Shown: piece by piece, positions 33,162 to 42,900 of the stretch | Layout of the letters: the number at the start of each line of letters is the position of its first letter | Position numbering within the stretch: the first letter of the stretch is position 1 | Assembly (NCBI GenBank): GCA_036159995.1 | Contig: JAYYEI010000060.1 | Coordinates: 1-64,000 of the forward strand | Source: UBA8752 sp036159995 | Lineage (GTDB): Bacteria; Bacteroidota; Bacteroidia; Flavobacteriales_D; Sanyastnellaceae | Direction: 5' to 3' | Length of the DNA: 64,000 nucleotides | Notes under the pieces: model-generated | What the model was told of the DNA's origin: nothing | The model's input: only the letters and a program-made list of their open reading frames with translations | Database searches by the model: none | Program-made: the position numbers and the translations under genes

Positions 33162-34553
33162 TCAGTTCAACGGCTTTTCCGCCACAAGCAACAGGTTTCC
33201 ACTCTGCTCCTCCTGGCTCAATTCCATGCCCGAATGCTCCACGTATCCGATGCGGTGCACCGCATGGACGTCAAACCCGCAGGACTTTACGAGATCCATG
33301 ATGCCGCTCTGGGAGCAGTAATGCAGAAAGGCCACGGTATCCCCGCCATGCCGTTTGTAGAATAGGTCTCCTTTTTCATAGCCTTCGTTGGCGAGTTCGA
33401 GTTCTTCGAAGAGGTGAAGGGCCTCAGGCCCCCATTCGTTGGGATTCTCGACGTTGAAGACATCAAAATAGAACCGGCCACCAGGACGCAAGGCGTCAAG
33501 CACCTTGCGGAGGCTTCGCTTTCGTTCCTCGAGAGAAGGGATGTGGCCGAAGGCATAGAGGAAAGTGATGGCATCATACACCCCGGACTCAATTTCCACC
33601 TCATTCCAGTGGCCGATGCGCGCATCAAGACCCCTGCCCTTCGCCGTCTCCACCATGCCGGCGCTGATGTCAATGCCTTCCATGCGGTAGGCCAGACCGG
33701 ACCGTTCCCGGATGTCCGTCGCACGCCGTCCCGTGCCACATGCGATGTGCAGGACGCGAGTCGCACCGTGCTCGGAGAAGTCCTTGGCGATGATGCCGTT
33801 GATGCTTTCCGTATATGCCCGTCGTTTCTCACTGCCCTGGTCGAGGTGGTCATAGGTATCGGCCTGTTCGGAGTAATAGGCGCTGATCGAATGCAAGATC
33901 TCGAAACTGCCTGGCTTGGGGATGAGCGGGTAGAGTCGGTGGGTTCGGTTGCCCTTCACTTCGTTGATGGGAATGAAGGTGAAGGCGTCCTTCTCGAGCC
34001 TTCGGAAACCGGACTCATCCTGCTGAAAGGAGGCTGTGGTGGCGGTCTCATTTAATTCGCCCATCCAACCCTTCTCGGCGTCAAACAGGACCATGCCATC
34101 CAGTGTGTCCAGCGCCGGAGCATAGAAATGAACGGTCACGAGCGGCTTGTCCGGACTGGGGTTGACAATCTTGTGGATGGTGCCGTCAGGCTCGGGTAGA
34201 ACCCCTCCGGCCCGGACGCGCAATGCGGTCCCCTCGCGGAGCTCCTTGCGTTCAGCATCGTAGGCGTACTCCACGTTTTCCACTTCCCCTTCAATGCACA
34301 GGACATAGCCCCAAAAGCCCTCGTGGTGGTGGATGGCGCTTTCTACCCCAGGAGGCCAATGCAACACGACCACCTCGAAGGGGTCGAGCAAAAGAATGTT
34401 CCGGGCGTAGTTGTCGGTCATGCCCTCGATGGAGGGGATGCACCCCGTCAGGTCAAGTTCGGCCGGATCGATGGACCGGACGAGATCGCCCAACCACTCG
34501 AAGTCAAAGCCTTCGGGCGTCGTGGTGCGGATGGTCTCGATGAGGGCGTGCAT
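33162..34553 (-). CDS. Cysteine-dioxygenase-like cupin fused to SAM methyltransferase
   Basis: The 463-residue protein joins two enzymes. Residues about 45-155 match the thiol-dioxygenase cupin: GVESAIHHHEG places iron ligands at His75 and His77, TIHKIVNPS gives the third at His127, and VHFYAPALD carries Tyr144. Spacings 75-77-127-144 equal those of rat cysteine dioxygenase (86-88-140-157) apart from a two-residue shortening between the second and third histidine. The position of the crosslinking Cys93 is Gly82, as in many bacterial thiol dioxygenases. Residues about 225-463 form a class I methyltransferase (VLHIACGTGRR at 267-277, GIDISAGMVETA, LRPGGRFYFDVF). The substrate is unknown; a thiol or sulfinate acted on in two steps is one possibility. 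No partner gene is adjacent. Confidence 0.8.
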   Translation of the reverse strand: MHALIETIRTTTPEGFDFEWLGDLVRSIDPAELDLTGCIPSIEGMTDNYARNILLLDPFEVVVLHWPPGVESAIHHHEGFWGYVLCIEGEVENVEYAYDAERKELREGTALRVRAGGVLPEPDGTIHKIVNPSPDKPLVTVHFYAPALDTLDGMVLFDAEKGWMGELNETATTASFQQDESGFRRLEKDAFTFIPINEVKGNRTHRLYPLIPKPGSFEILHSISAYYSEQADTYDHLDQGSEKRRAYTESINGIIAKDFSEHGATRVLHIACGTGRRATDIRERSGLAYRMEGIDISAGMVETAKGRGLDARIGHWNEVEIESGVYDAITFLYAFGHIPSLEERKRSLRKVLDALRPGGRFYFDVFNVENPNEWGPEALHLFEELELANEGYEKGDLFYKRHGGDTVAFLHYCSQSGIMDLVKSCGFDVHAVHRIGYVEHSGMELSQEEQSGNLLLVAEKPLN

Positions 34554-34684
34554 GTCCGGTCAAGGTTCTGTTCGAAGATAAGTGGCGACAAGGGTCCCCT
34601 GCAACGGAACAGGGGGAATGCACCGGGTATGAAACCTTCCGCGAACCCGGGGAGTATAGGACGGCGATTCCAACTTGTTTGCCC

Positions 34685-34903
34685 ATGTCCAACCGACGCA
34701 TTGTGAGCTATGAAAAGCTCGACCAGTCCATCCGAAAGATGATCAAGTCCAATTACCCCGATGGGTTTGACGGACAGACCTTCAACCTCCGTCTCCCGAC
34801 GAGCAAAGAGGTGTTCAAGATGATCCGATTCGAGACGGACAACATCCAATACATGGTCAAGGTCGGCCCCGCCATCGAGGGCGTCGACTACGCCGTGGAC
34901 TGA
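34685..34903 (+). CDS. Small conserved-type hypothetical protein
   Basis: The 72-residue protein (MSNRRIVSYEKLDQSIRKMI, then a FKMIRFETDNIQYMVKV segment) resembles short uncharacterised Bacteroidota proteins that begin RIISYEKL and end with a hydrophobic YMVKV strand followed by an acidic tail. I know no function. Coding status is supported by a normal codon pattern, an ATG at 34685 and the hairpin terminator 23 bases after its stop. A TTG two codons upstream is a weaker start. It is divergent from the cupin-methyltransferase gene. Confidence 0.6.
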   Translation: MSNRRIVSYEKLDQSIRKMIKSNYPDGFDGQTFNLRLPTSKEVFKMIRFETDNIQYMVKVGPAIEGVDYAVD

Positions 34904-34926
34904 AAAATCCGCAATTCCACCTTGGG

Positions 34927-34965
34927 AAAAGGGGTTGGTTCCGAACTTGGGACCTGCCCCTTTTT
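34927..34965 (+). terminator. Strong hairpin between the small protein gene and phoD
   Basis: AAAAGGGG (34927-34934) pairs with CCCCTTTT (34957-34964), and an inner GGTTCC/GGGACC stem extends it; a T5 run closes it. It ends only three bases before the phoD start, so either phoD has a promoter upstream of the hairpin and its mRNA leader contains the hairpin, or its transcription depends on read-through. Confidence 0.7.
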
Positions 34966-34968
34966 CAC

Positions 34969-36306
34969 ATGCCCCGCCTGCTGCTCCCCCTGTTCCTTCA
35001 GATCGCCCCGGCCTCCCTCCTCGCCCAGCTCGCCTGCCAGCCCATGGTCGGCCATGTGGGCCTGCGCGATGTGCGCATCTGGATCCAAACTGAGGTCGCC
35101 GGGACCGCCCACATCGAATGCCGGCCGGCCGCCTCCGACGCCAAGGATGGATCCGATATCCTCCGCAGCCTGCCCCGTGACCTTGTCCCCACCTCAGCGC
35201 ACACCGCCACGTTCGACCTCGGCGGCCTCGAACCCGGGACCGCCTACACCTACGAAGTCATCTTGAACGGTCAGGCCACCTCTGAAGGCCTTGATCCGGA
35301 CGTCCTCCGGTTCGAGACCCAACCGCTGTGGCAATACCGCTTCGACCCCCCGGCCTTCACCCTGGCGGTCGGATCCTGCAGCTACATCAACGAGACCGAG
35401 TACGACCGGCCCGGCACGCCCTATGGCGGCGGATACAGCATCTTCAACACGATTGCCGCATCCGATCCGGACCTGATGCTGTGGCTCGGCGACAATGTCT
35501 ACTTCCGGGAAGTGGACTGGGGCTCACGATCCGGCATGCAACACCGCTACAGCCATCTGCGCCAGTTGCCCGAGATGCAGGCCCTGCTCGGTGCCTGCCC
35601 CCACATCGCGACCTGGGATGACCACGATTTCGGACCCAACGACGCCGATGGCAGCTGGATTCACAAGGACTGGGCCGCCGAAACGTTCCGGGAGTTCTGG
35701 CCCAACCCCTCCCAGGGACTGGCAGAGAATGGCGGACAGGGCATCACCACGGCACTCAGCTTCATGGATGTCGACGTGTTCATCCTCGACAACCGCACCT
35801 TCCGCATCAATCCGGACAACCGCACCCGTACGCCGCAGATGCTTGGTCAGGAACAGATGGACTGGCTCATCTCCGCCCTTCAATACAGCAGGGCCCCGTT
35901 CAAGTTGGTCGCCGTGGGCAGTCAGGTCGTCTCCGACTACGCAGGCTATGAGAACATGGCCATGTTCGCTGCCGAGCGAGGGGAACTGCTGCGCCGAATC
36001 GACGCCGAGGACATTCAGGGCGTCGTCTTCCTCACCGGAGACCGCCACAGTTCTGAACTGAGCAGCCTGACCCTGCCTGGTGGCCGAACCGTCTTGGATT
36101 TTACCTGCAGTGCTTTGACCAGCGGCAGCTACGACCACAGCTCGGAACCCAACCACAACCGGATGGACGGCACCATGGTGGGCATTCGGAACTACGGAAC
36201 GCTGAGCTTCAGCGGGCCCCGGACAGAACGCGTGATGACCATCCGCACAATGGACGCGGACGGCAACCTCCTGTGGGAGCGCGAGTTCGCCGCCTCCGAT
36301 CTCTAA
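34969..36306 (+). CDS. phoD: PhoD-like alkaline phosphatase/phosphodiesterase
   Basis: The 445-residue protein has a signal peptide (MPRLLLPLFLQIAPASLLAQ), an N-terminal fibronectin-like domain (AHIECRPAAS, YTYEVILNG) and a PhoD metallophosphoesterase domain: WLGDNVYFREVDWGS, ATWDDHDFGPND, LDNRTFR and LTGDRHSSELS. PhoD enzymes use Fe and Ca and hydrolyse phosphomono- and diesters outside the cytoplasm. No T9SS tail is present, so a periplasmic or surface location through Sec is likely. The gene starts right after a terminator-like hairpin. No PHO-box-like site is evident. Confidence 0.9.
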   Translation: MPRLLLPLFLQIAPASLLAQLACQPMVGHVGLRDVRIWIQTEVAGTAHIECRPAASDAKDGSDILRSLPRDLVPTSAHTATFDLGGLEPGTAYTYEVILNGQATSEGLDPDVLRFETQPLWQYRFDPPAFTLAVGSCSYINETEYDRPGTPYGGGYSIFNTIAASDPDLMLWLGDNVYFREVDWGSRSGMQHRYSHLRQLPEMQALLGACPHIATWDDHDFGPNDADGSWIHKDWAAETFREFWPNPSQGLAENGGQGITTALSFMDVDVFILDNRTFRINPDNRTRTPQMLGQEQMDWLISALQYSRAPFKLVAVGSQVVSDYAGYENMAMFAAERGELLRRIDAEDIQGVVFLTGDRHSSELSSLTLPGGRTVLDFTCSALTSGSYDHSSEPNHNRMDGTMVGIRNYGTLSFSGPRTERVMTIRTMDADGNLLWEREFAASDL

Positions 36307-36325
36307 ACCCAACCGGCGTTCGATC

Positions 36326-37249
36326 ATGCGAACCGCTTTCTCGCTTTCGGCCGCCATTGAATTGTGTCGTCCGTTTACCATGATTGCACCGGCAGTCGGT
36401 GTCATGGCCGGAGCGGGAGCAGCCATCGGTGCGAATGGGGACTCGCTTTCCCCTGTGCTTCTGCTTCACATTGGCCTTGGAGCGGTGATGGCCGGCTTGT
36501 TGAATGCCGCCTCCAATTCGCTGAACCAAGTGTTCGATCTCGAAGTGGACAAAATCAACAAGCCCGGAAGGCCTCTGCCATCCGGGAAAATGTCGGTACG
36601 CTCTGCGGCTCGTCAGTCTGCATTCCTGTATGTCACAGCTTTGATGCTGGCGTGGCCGCTTCGCAACGAGCACGGACCTGAATGCTTTGTCCTCGTCTGC
36701 ATTGCCGCCCTGTTCAGCTTGGCCTACAGTGTGCCCCCTTTCAGAACCAAACGCTTTGGTTGGAGAGCCAACTTGACCATTGCGATCCCCCGAGGTCTTC
36801 TATTGAAGGTGGCAGGATGGTCCATCGTTGCCCCCGTCTTTTCCAATTCAGAACCCTGGATCTTGGGCGGGCTGTTTTGCCTATTTCTGCTGGGTGCCAG
36901 TACGGCAAAGGATTATTCAGACATGCAAGGAGATCAACTCGGTGGAATCCGCAACCTCCCAATTCGGTTGGGCTCTCAAAAGGCACATGCGCAGACATCT
37001 CCATTCTATGTCCTTCCATGGGTCTTGTTGATGGCCATTCCTTGCGCCCCTTCGCCCCTGCTTTCAGCACCTCCATTGGGCTTGATTGTCCTGGGTGGAA
37101 TCTGCACCGCGTACGGGATTTGGCTCGTTCTTCTCCTCAAGGACGAGCCAAATAGACAGGGGCAAGAGGGGAACCACTTGGCGTGGTTTCACATGTACGT
37201 TCTCATGATGACCGCTCAGATCGGAACCGGAATGGTCTACCTCTGGTGA
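36326..37249 (+). CDS. UbiA-family prenyltransferase
   Basis: The 307-residue protein has eight or nine hydrophobic segments and both aspartate motifs of UbiA enzymes: NQVFDLEVDKINKPGRPLPS (first) and AKDYSDMQGD (second). The first motif with NKPGRPLPSG is typical of the branch containing geranylgeranylglyceryl-phosphate and (bacterio)chlorophyll prenyltransferases; the acceptor cannot be told by eye. It attaches a polyprenyl chain to an acceptor in the inner membrane. Base composition is lower than neighbours: two sampled 60-base stretches are 53 and 48 percent GC against 62 percent in phoD. That could mean transfer or AT-richer membrane codons. It follows phoD by 19 bases. Confidence 0.85.
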   Translation: MRTAFSLSAAIELCRPFTMIAPAVGVMAGAGAAIGANGDSLSPVLLLHIGLGAVMAGLLNAASNSLNQVFDLEVDKINKPGRPLPSGKMSVRSAARQSAFLYVTALMLAWPLRNEHGPECFVLVCIAALFSLAYSVPPFRTKRFGWRANLTIAIPRGLLLKVAGWSIVAPVFSNSEPWILGGLFCLFLLGASTAKDYSDMQGDQLGGIRNLPIRLGSQKAHAQTSPFYVLPWVLLMAIPCAPSPLLSAPPLGLIVLGGICTAYGIWLVLLLKDEPNRQGQEGNHLAWFHMYVLMMTAQIGTGMVYLW

Positions 37250-37267
37250 TGGGATTCCCTGAAGGGA

Positions 37268-39859
37268 TCAGTCTACGAGAATCACTCGCAAGACCGCCCC
37301 TTCTCCTGACCGCTCGATGGCTTGAAGGGTGTACAATCCCGAAGGATGGCTGGACAGGTTCCATTCCATGAATTGACCCGAACACCACCTCCGATCTACC
37401 TCTCGCCCTGTGCCATCCAGCAGAATCAGTTGACCTTCAAAGAGGGTACCGAATGTCAACTGAAGCAAATGCCGAACTGGATTGGGAGCCACGGACATGG
37501 CAATTCTGGCATGTTCAGCAATGCCCACAGGCACGGATACCGTGTCGGTGATCTGACACCCATCGTTGTCCGTCACGGTCAAAACCCACTCGCCTGCACC
37601 GAGGTCATCAGGATCCTCGAGCCCCGTGTTTCCCGTGGGTCCAGTCCAGAAAAAGTCATAGGGCTCCTCTCCACCGGTGACGGTCACGGACACTTCGCCG
37701 TTTTCCTCCCCGGGATTGGCCCCTTCGATGCTGTCAAACGAGATGGTCATGCCAGGCGGATCCACCACCGAGATGCTCGCGGTGTCGGTGCAGAGGGCAC
37801 CCAATGGCAAGACGGCCATCACCTCCACGAGGTACTCCCCGGCTTCCAAGTCCAGAAAATTGCCGTCCATTGAGGCTGGTTCCCCATCGAGCGTGTAGTC
37901 CAACACGGACACCGTGTCCGCCACGAACGCGCTGATGCTTCCGTCCTCTCCACCCGCACAGGAGGGGGCGGATGCTACCACGAACAAGGAGATGTCGGGC
38001 GCGGCGTCAATCGTGAAGGGCTGTACCGCGCTGCAACTCGAGTCCCCGTCGAGGACATCAAGCAGGTAATTTCCCGGGGCCAGCGAATCGAAAGGCAATC
38101 CAATCCAAGAGCCGGAAAGGGTGTCGGCCGGTCCGCTGAGCGTGTAGAACACGGAATCCGTCAACGCCGAATCCACGGTGAATTGAGCGGTCCCGTCCAT
38201 GGCACCGAAGCAACTCTCGCTGGAGATGGCCAATTCCGAAAGGACAAGGTCGCAATACGTGCAGCTGCCGTCTTCCACTGTCGCCTGCGGGTTGAAGTTG
38301 GAGGCCGTCTCGTCGGTACATCCTACGCAGGAGGTGAATTCACAGTTGTCGGCGTCGAGCAGGGCGGTCGCGTCAAAATTGCACGCGTCCGGGTCCAGGC
38401 AACCGGCACAGGAGGAGTACTCGCACAGGCCACTCTCGATGGTGGCGTCCGGACTGAAGTTGCAGGCTCCAGCATCCGTGCACCCGTAGCAGGTGAAATC
38501 ACACAGGGTCAAGTCATTGATGAAGGCCGTGCTGTCAAAGTTGCAGGCCGAGGCGAGGCCACATCCGGCACAGGTGGCATAATCACAGGATTCGTCATCA
38601 AAGGTGACGAAGGGGTTGTAGTTGCAGGCCAATGAATCGAGGCATCCGCCCACATCCACACCGTCACAGACCAAAACGAAATCAAAGCCACCGACCGCGG
38701 GCGTCACGGCATTGGACCCGCTCACATGGAGGAAGTACTCCACCCCTTCCTCGCTGTTCCACTCGACTTCCGACGCCAGGAAATTCTCGTAGCACGGTTC
38801 GGCGAAGAAATTGACCTCGTCCTGGTCATCGTTGCCGGCCACGCAATCGAGGTTGTCGCAATCCCCTTCATAGACGCTCAAATAGGTGTCGTAGCCGGTG
38901 TCTTCAAAACACATCGTGGCCCGAAGGGTATCCCCCGTTCCGGTGATGCTATACCAGAGACCGCCGTGGAAATACTGGCCAATGTTGTATTGGTCGCAGT
39001 ATTGGCTTTCCGTCGTGTCGGCGCAGACCGTGGTGGCCGTCACAATCTGGCTGCAGCCAATCGGCTCCGCCATGCTGCATTCGTCATTGGCCACAGGCAA
39101 GCAGAATCCATTGCAATCGAAGCCGTCCTGCGCGTAATAGCAGCTGCCGTCCTCTTCCGTATAGACCGGAGCCCAATTGCAAGCTTCCGGGTCCGTACAC
39201 CCGGGGAACTCAAACGGATCGCAGACTCCGTCCATATCCTCATCGCACAGACAGTTTCCTTCGCAATCGAAGCAGAAAAAGGGGTAATCACAACTCCCAT
39301 CGTTTTCCGTGGCCTCCGGATTGAAATTGCAGGCCGCTTCATCGGTGCACCCCGGAACGGAACAATCCGGAACAAACACCCCGCTGAGCACCACCGTCCC
39401 CAGGCTGTCCGGGACCAGGAAAACGCTGTCTGTCAACAGATCCTGCATCACCATCCCTGTGCTGTCCATCCAGCCTAAGCTGGCCGAATCGAGTGGGAAT
39501 TCCCCAAGATCTATGGTCAGCGTTGCCGCGGAATCTCCCGTGATGAGTTGCACTGCCCAGTGAATCGCCGAGTCTCCGTTCGACGGGATGTGACTGGTCA
39601 GATACAAGGTGCTGTCCATCAGTAGGCAGGCTTCTGCTCCCGCGAAATCGGCACCGCAAAGCACATCCAAGCTGTCATCAAAACCGATGGTGGCCGCGGT
39701 GTCCATCACGAGCGTCAACGTCGTCGAATCTCCAGCCATGACCACCTCCACTGTGACCGTCCACTCAGGACTGCAGGGAGATTCCTGGGCTTGTGCCTGG
39801 GAGAATCCGAGACAGAACAGGGGCACAAAGGGCAGGAGAAAAGAAGGGATGGTTGGCAT
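37268..39859 (-). CDS. T9SS cargo protein with cysteine-rich GCTD/ACNF repeats and SprB-like repeats
   Basis: The 863-residue secreted protein has a signal peptide (to about SQAQAQ), an N-terminal domain of about 140 residues of unknown type, and seven cysteine-rich repeats of the form GCTD-x2-ACNF-x4-AT-x2-DGSC in two groups. Between the groups lies a PPC-like beta-sandwich (ECSMAEPIGC through GGFDFVLVC). Three SprB-like immunoglobulin repeats (SCFGAMDGTAQF, SCAGGEDGSISAF, GEENGEVSVTVTGGEEPYDF) and a T9SS sorting domain (VAPNPVRHLLQLTF to the end) follow. The repeats are acidic and probably bind calcium and form disulfides. The role is likely adhesion or surface structure. It is the last of three adjacent proteins of this type and convergent with the UbiA gene. 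Confidence 0.85.
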   Translation of the reverse strand: MPTIPSFLLPFVPLFCLGFSQAQAQESPCSPEWTVTVEVVMAGDSTTLTLVMDTAATIGFDDSLDVLCGADFAGAEACLLMDSTLYLTSHIPSNGDSAIHWAVQLITGDSAATLTIDLGEFPLDSASLGWMDSTGMVMQDLLTDSVFLVPDSLGTVVLSGVFVPDCSVPGCTDEAACNFNPEATENDGSCDYPFFCFDCEGNCLCDEDMDGVCDPFEFPGCTDPEACNWAPVYTEEDGSCYYAQDGFDCNGFCLPVANDECSMAEPIGCSQIVTATTVCADTTESQYCDQYNIGQYFHGGLWYSITGTGDTLRATMCFEDTGYDTYLSVYEGDCDNLDCVAGNDDQDEVNFFAEPCYENFLASEVEWNSEEGVEYFLHVSGSNAVTPAVGGFDFVLVCDGVDVGGCLDSLACNYNPFVTFDDESCDYATCAGCGLASACNFDSTAFINDLTLCDFTCYGCTDAGACNFSPDATIESGLCEYSSCAGCLDPDACNFDATALLDADNCEFTSCVGCTDETASNFNPQATVEDGSCTYCDLVLSELAISSESCFGAMDGTAQFTVDSALTDSVFYTLSGPADTLSGSWIGLPFDSLAPGNYLLDVLDGDSSCSAVQPFTIDAAPDISLFVVASAPSCAGGEDGSISAFVADTVSVLDYTLDGEPASMDGNFLDLEAGEYLVEVMAVLPLGALCTDTASISVVDPPGMTISFDSIEGANPGEENGEVSVTVTGGEEPYDFFWTGPTGNTGLEDPDDLGAGEWVLTVTDNDGCQITDTVSVPVGIAEHARIAMSVAPNPVRHLLQLTFGTLFEGQLILLDGTGREVDRRWCSGQFMEWNLSSHPSGLYTLQAIERSGEGAVLRVILVD
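38240..39360 (-). repeat. Seven coding cysteine-rich GCTD repeats in the 863-residue T9SS protein
   Basis: The repeats read GCTDEAACNF, GCTDPEACNW, GCLDSLACNY, GCGLASACNF, GCTDAGACNF, GCLDPDACNF and GCTDETASNF, each followed after about 12 residues by an acidic loop ending in Cys. The unit is 25-30 residues. Two units are followed by a D-D-DG-C-type acidic spacer. Confidence 0.8.
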
Positions 39860-39913
39860 GCTGACGGTCTTACGTCTTTCAAAATACCGCCAAAAGAGCG
39901 GCCCCGAAAGCAG

Positions 39914-39940
39914 AAACGCCGACCCAAAGGGCCGGCGTTT
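39914..39940 (-). terminator. Terminator hairpin after the fasciclin T9SS gene
   Basis: AAACGCCG (39914-39921) pairs with CGGCGTTT (39933-39940), with an inner CCC/GGG stem around an AAA loop and one mismatch. It lies 26 bases past the stop of the minus-strand gene. The T-run is short. Confidence 0.65.
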
Positions 39941-39965
39941 CCATAATGCTTGCAGGTTTCGGAGA

Positions 39966-42900
39966 TCAGTGGCGGATCATCAGCTGCTGGATGGCGGAGG
40001 CCTGACCTGCCGTCAACCGCACTTGGTAAACCCCGTCAGCGAGGGCGGAGAAGTCCATCTGGACCTGGCCCGAGAGCGTCATGCCTTCCTGGCGGAAAAC
40101 CCGGCGTCCGGCGCCATCGAAGACCTCGATGATGGCGTCTTCCACAAGCTGGTTGAGCTCGAGGATCAGCTGGCCGTTGGTCGGGTTCGGCATCAGGGTA
40201 ATGCCCAATTCTCCGATCACCTCGGTCAGACCCACCGTGGTGAGCTCAATCACTTCGGTGGCCTCGCAGTCATTTTCGTCGGTCACTGTCAGGGTGTACG
40301 TGCCATCGGTCAGACCTGCGATGTCCTCGGAATCGTCCTCGAATCCATCGGGCCCTTCCCAGTCGTAGTCGTAGCCACCCGTACCGCCTTCGACAGACAC
40401 GGAAATTTCACCGTTCGGCGCATTGTCCGGATCCGTGGTCTCATCCACCGTGATCACGATTTCAGCCGGCTCCTCCACTTCCGCGTCGATGTCGGCCTCA
40501 CAGCCGTTCTCGTCGGTGGCGAACACCGTATACGGACCCGCATCCAATCCTTCGAAGTTGCCGTCCACATTGGAGTCGCCTCCAAGCTCGTAGGTGATCA
40601 GGCCCGTGCCGCCCTCCGACGTGACCACGATGGATCCGTCGTCGTCACCGAAGCAGGTGGCGTCGTTGGCGAAGGCAAACAGCATGATGGCGGCAGGCTC
40701 ATTGACGTTCACTTCCAACGTGTCCATGCACATCAGAGAGTCCATCGCGATGATCTTGTAAGAGCCACCGTCGAGCTGATCGAAGACCAGGTTGTTCTGG
40801 AACACACCGCCCTCGAGCGCGTAGTTGACGGTGCCAATGCCTCCGCTGGATCCTTCCAGCGTGATGCTTCCGTTCATGTCGCCGGCGCAGGTCACATCCA
40901 TCACGGTCACGGTCGAATCGATTTCGAGCTCACAGTAAAGGCAGGTCTCGTCGTCGATCGTAGCAGTCGGATCGAAGTTGGCCGCGTTTGCGTCGGTACA
41001 ACCGTAGCAGCTGTAGTCGCACAGGGTCACGTCGTAGTCCGTGGCACTGGAGTCGTAGTTGCACGCGTTCTCGTCGAGACAGCCGGGAATCTCGTCCTCG
41101 TTGCAGATGCCGTCTCCGTCGGAGTCGTTCAAGCAGTTGCCGTCACAATCCACGTTCGGGTTGCCGTAGATGTCCACCGGGTCCTGGCAGGAGCCGTCAT
41201 CGATGGTGGCCGTGTCGTCGTAGTTGCAGGCCATCTCGTCCGTACAACCGGCGCAGCTCTCGTAGTCACAGCTGCCGTCATCCTCGGTAGCCTCCGGATT
41301 GTAGTTGCAGGCATCCTCATAGATGCAGCCATCCACTTCCGCCTCGTCACAGATGCCGTCGCCATCCGCATCATTGATGCAGTTGCCAAGACAATCGTAG
41401 TAATCGGCTCCGTAGAGATCCTCCGGGTAAGTACATGAAAGGACATCACTGATGGTGGCCGTGCTGTCATAATTGCACGCCGTCTCGTTCAAACAGCCGA
41501 CGCAGCTCTCGTATTCACAGGACCCATCGTCCGAGTCCGCGAGGGGATTGTAGTTGCAGGAGACCAAGTCGGTGCAACCCGGAATGGACGGCACGATGAC
41601 CGCATCGATGACGTGAACCACACCGTTCTCGGCGATGAGGTCGGCGATGATAATCTCGGCATCGTCGATGAAGATCGAGCTGCCACTGAATGTGATGGTC
41701 GCCTCTGCCCCATTGATCATCTCGATCATCATATTATCGGACAACATATCGCTGGTGACAGAGTCGGCCGCCACGTGGTAGGTCAGCACCGCAGCCAGCG
41801 TGGCTGGATCGGCGAGGAGGGCATCCACGACAAAGGAGGGCAATGCGCCCACGGCCGCGTCGGTCGGAGCGAATACCGTCCAGGCACCGTCATAGGTCAA
41901 TGTGCTGTCCAGTTCCGCAAGCACAATCAAGTCTTCCAGGATGGTGTGGGCCTCGCTGCTGGCGATGATGTCGAAGACGCTGGAGGCCGGGTAGGCACAC
42001 ATGCCGTCGTCATCCGTGGCCGCTGGGTCGTAATTGAGGGCGGTGTCATCCGTGCATCCCGGGACCTCTTCCTCATCACATACACCATCTCCGTCCGCAT
42101 CGTTCAAGCAGTTGCCGTCACAATCCACGTAGTCGTTTCCATACACATCCTCCGGGTAGAGGCAATCGTCATCCGGCGCCACGCAGGCGTCTCCGATGTT
42201 GAAGCTGAAGAAGAGCTGGTCAGCGCCCACGCCGTTCTCGAAAATCTGAACGTAGAAGTTGCCCTCAATCTCACCGCTGGTGGTGAGCTGGGCAATCAGG
42301 ACCTGCTGATCGGGGTGGTTGGCTGCAATGCCATTGGCATCCCCATTGAGGGCAAACCAGCTGCCACCGACTGCATCATTAATAACAATGTCACCGCCGG
42401 GAAGGCCAAGACCCGAATCAAAGTTGGTGATCCATGGATTGGCTGACCCTTCCACCGTGGAGACGCTGGCCTCTCCCGCCAGGGCATTAGGTGCTTCACT
42501 CAGGCCGATCGTCACCCAGCTGTCGTACTGCAGGTTCGGAAATGTACCGAAGAGGAAGGGCGAAATCGCATTCGGCGTAGCACCTCCGAGGGCATCATGA
42601 TAGAAGTCCGTGGTGGTCGTCACCACCGTGGGGTTGTTGACGTCCCCGGACACCGAGCTCACGAAGTCAGCTGGATTGGCACACTTCACATAAAAGCGGT
42701 ACGTCGTCATGCCCGCGAGGTCAGGGTTGGTGGACGGGTGAACCGCCACCGTGTCCACGATGAGGCAGTAATCGGCGTCCACCACCAAAGCCGTCGGATC
42801 GTAGTTGCAGGCCACCGGGTCTCCGCATCCCTCCTCCTCGTCACACAGGCCGTCACCGTCTTCATCGTTGATGCAATTGCCGTCGCAGTCGAGGTAGTCG

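Noticed and set aside
37240..37280. Bidirectional terminator between the UbiA gene and the convergent T9SS gene
   Set aside because: The TCCCT/AGGGA stem has only five pairs and a two-base loop, so it is too weak to call.
39609..41438. A 609-codon plus-strand frame opposite the T9SS proteins
   Set aside because: It spans the 3' part of one minus-strand gene, a terminator and the 5' part of another; low-complexity Val/His-rich translation without homology.
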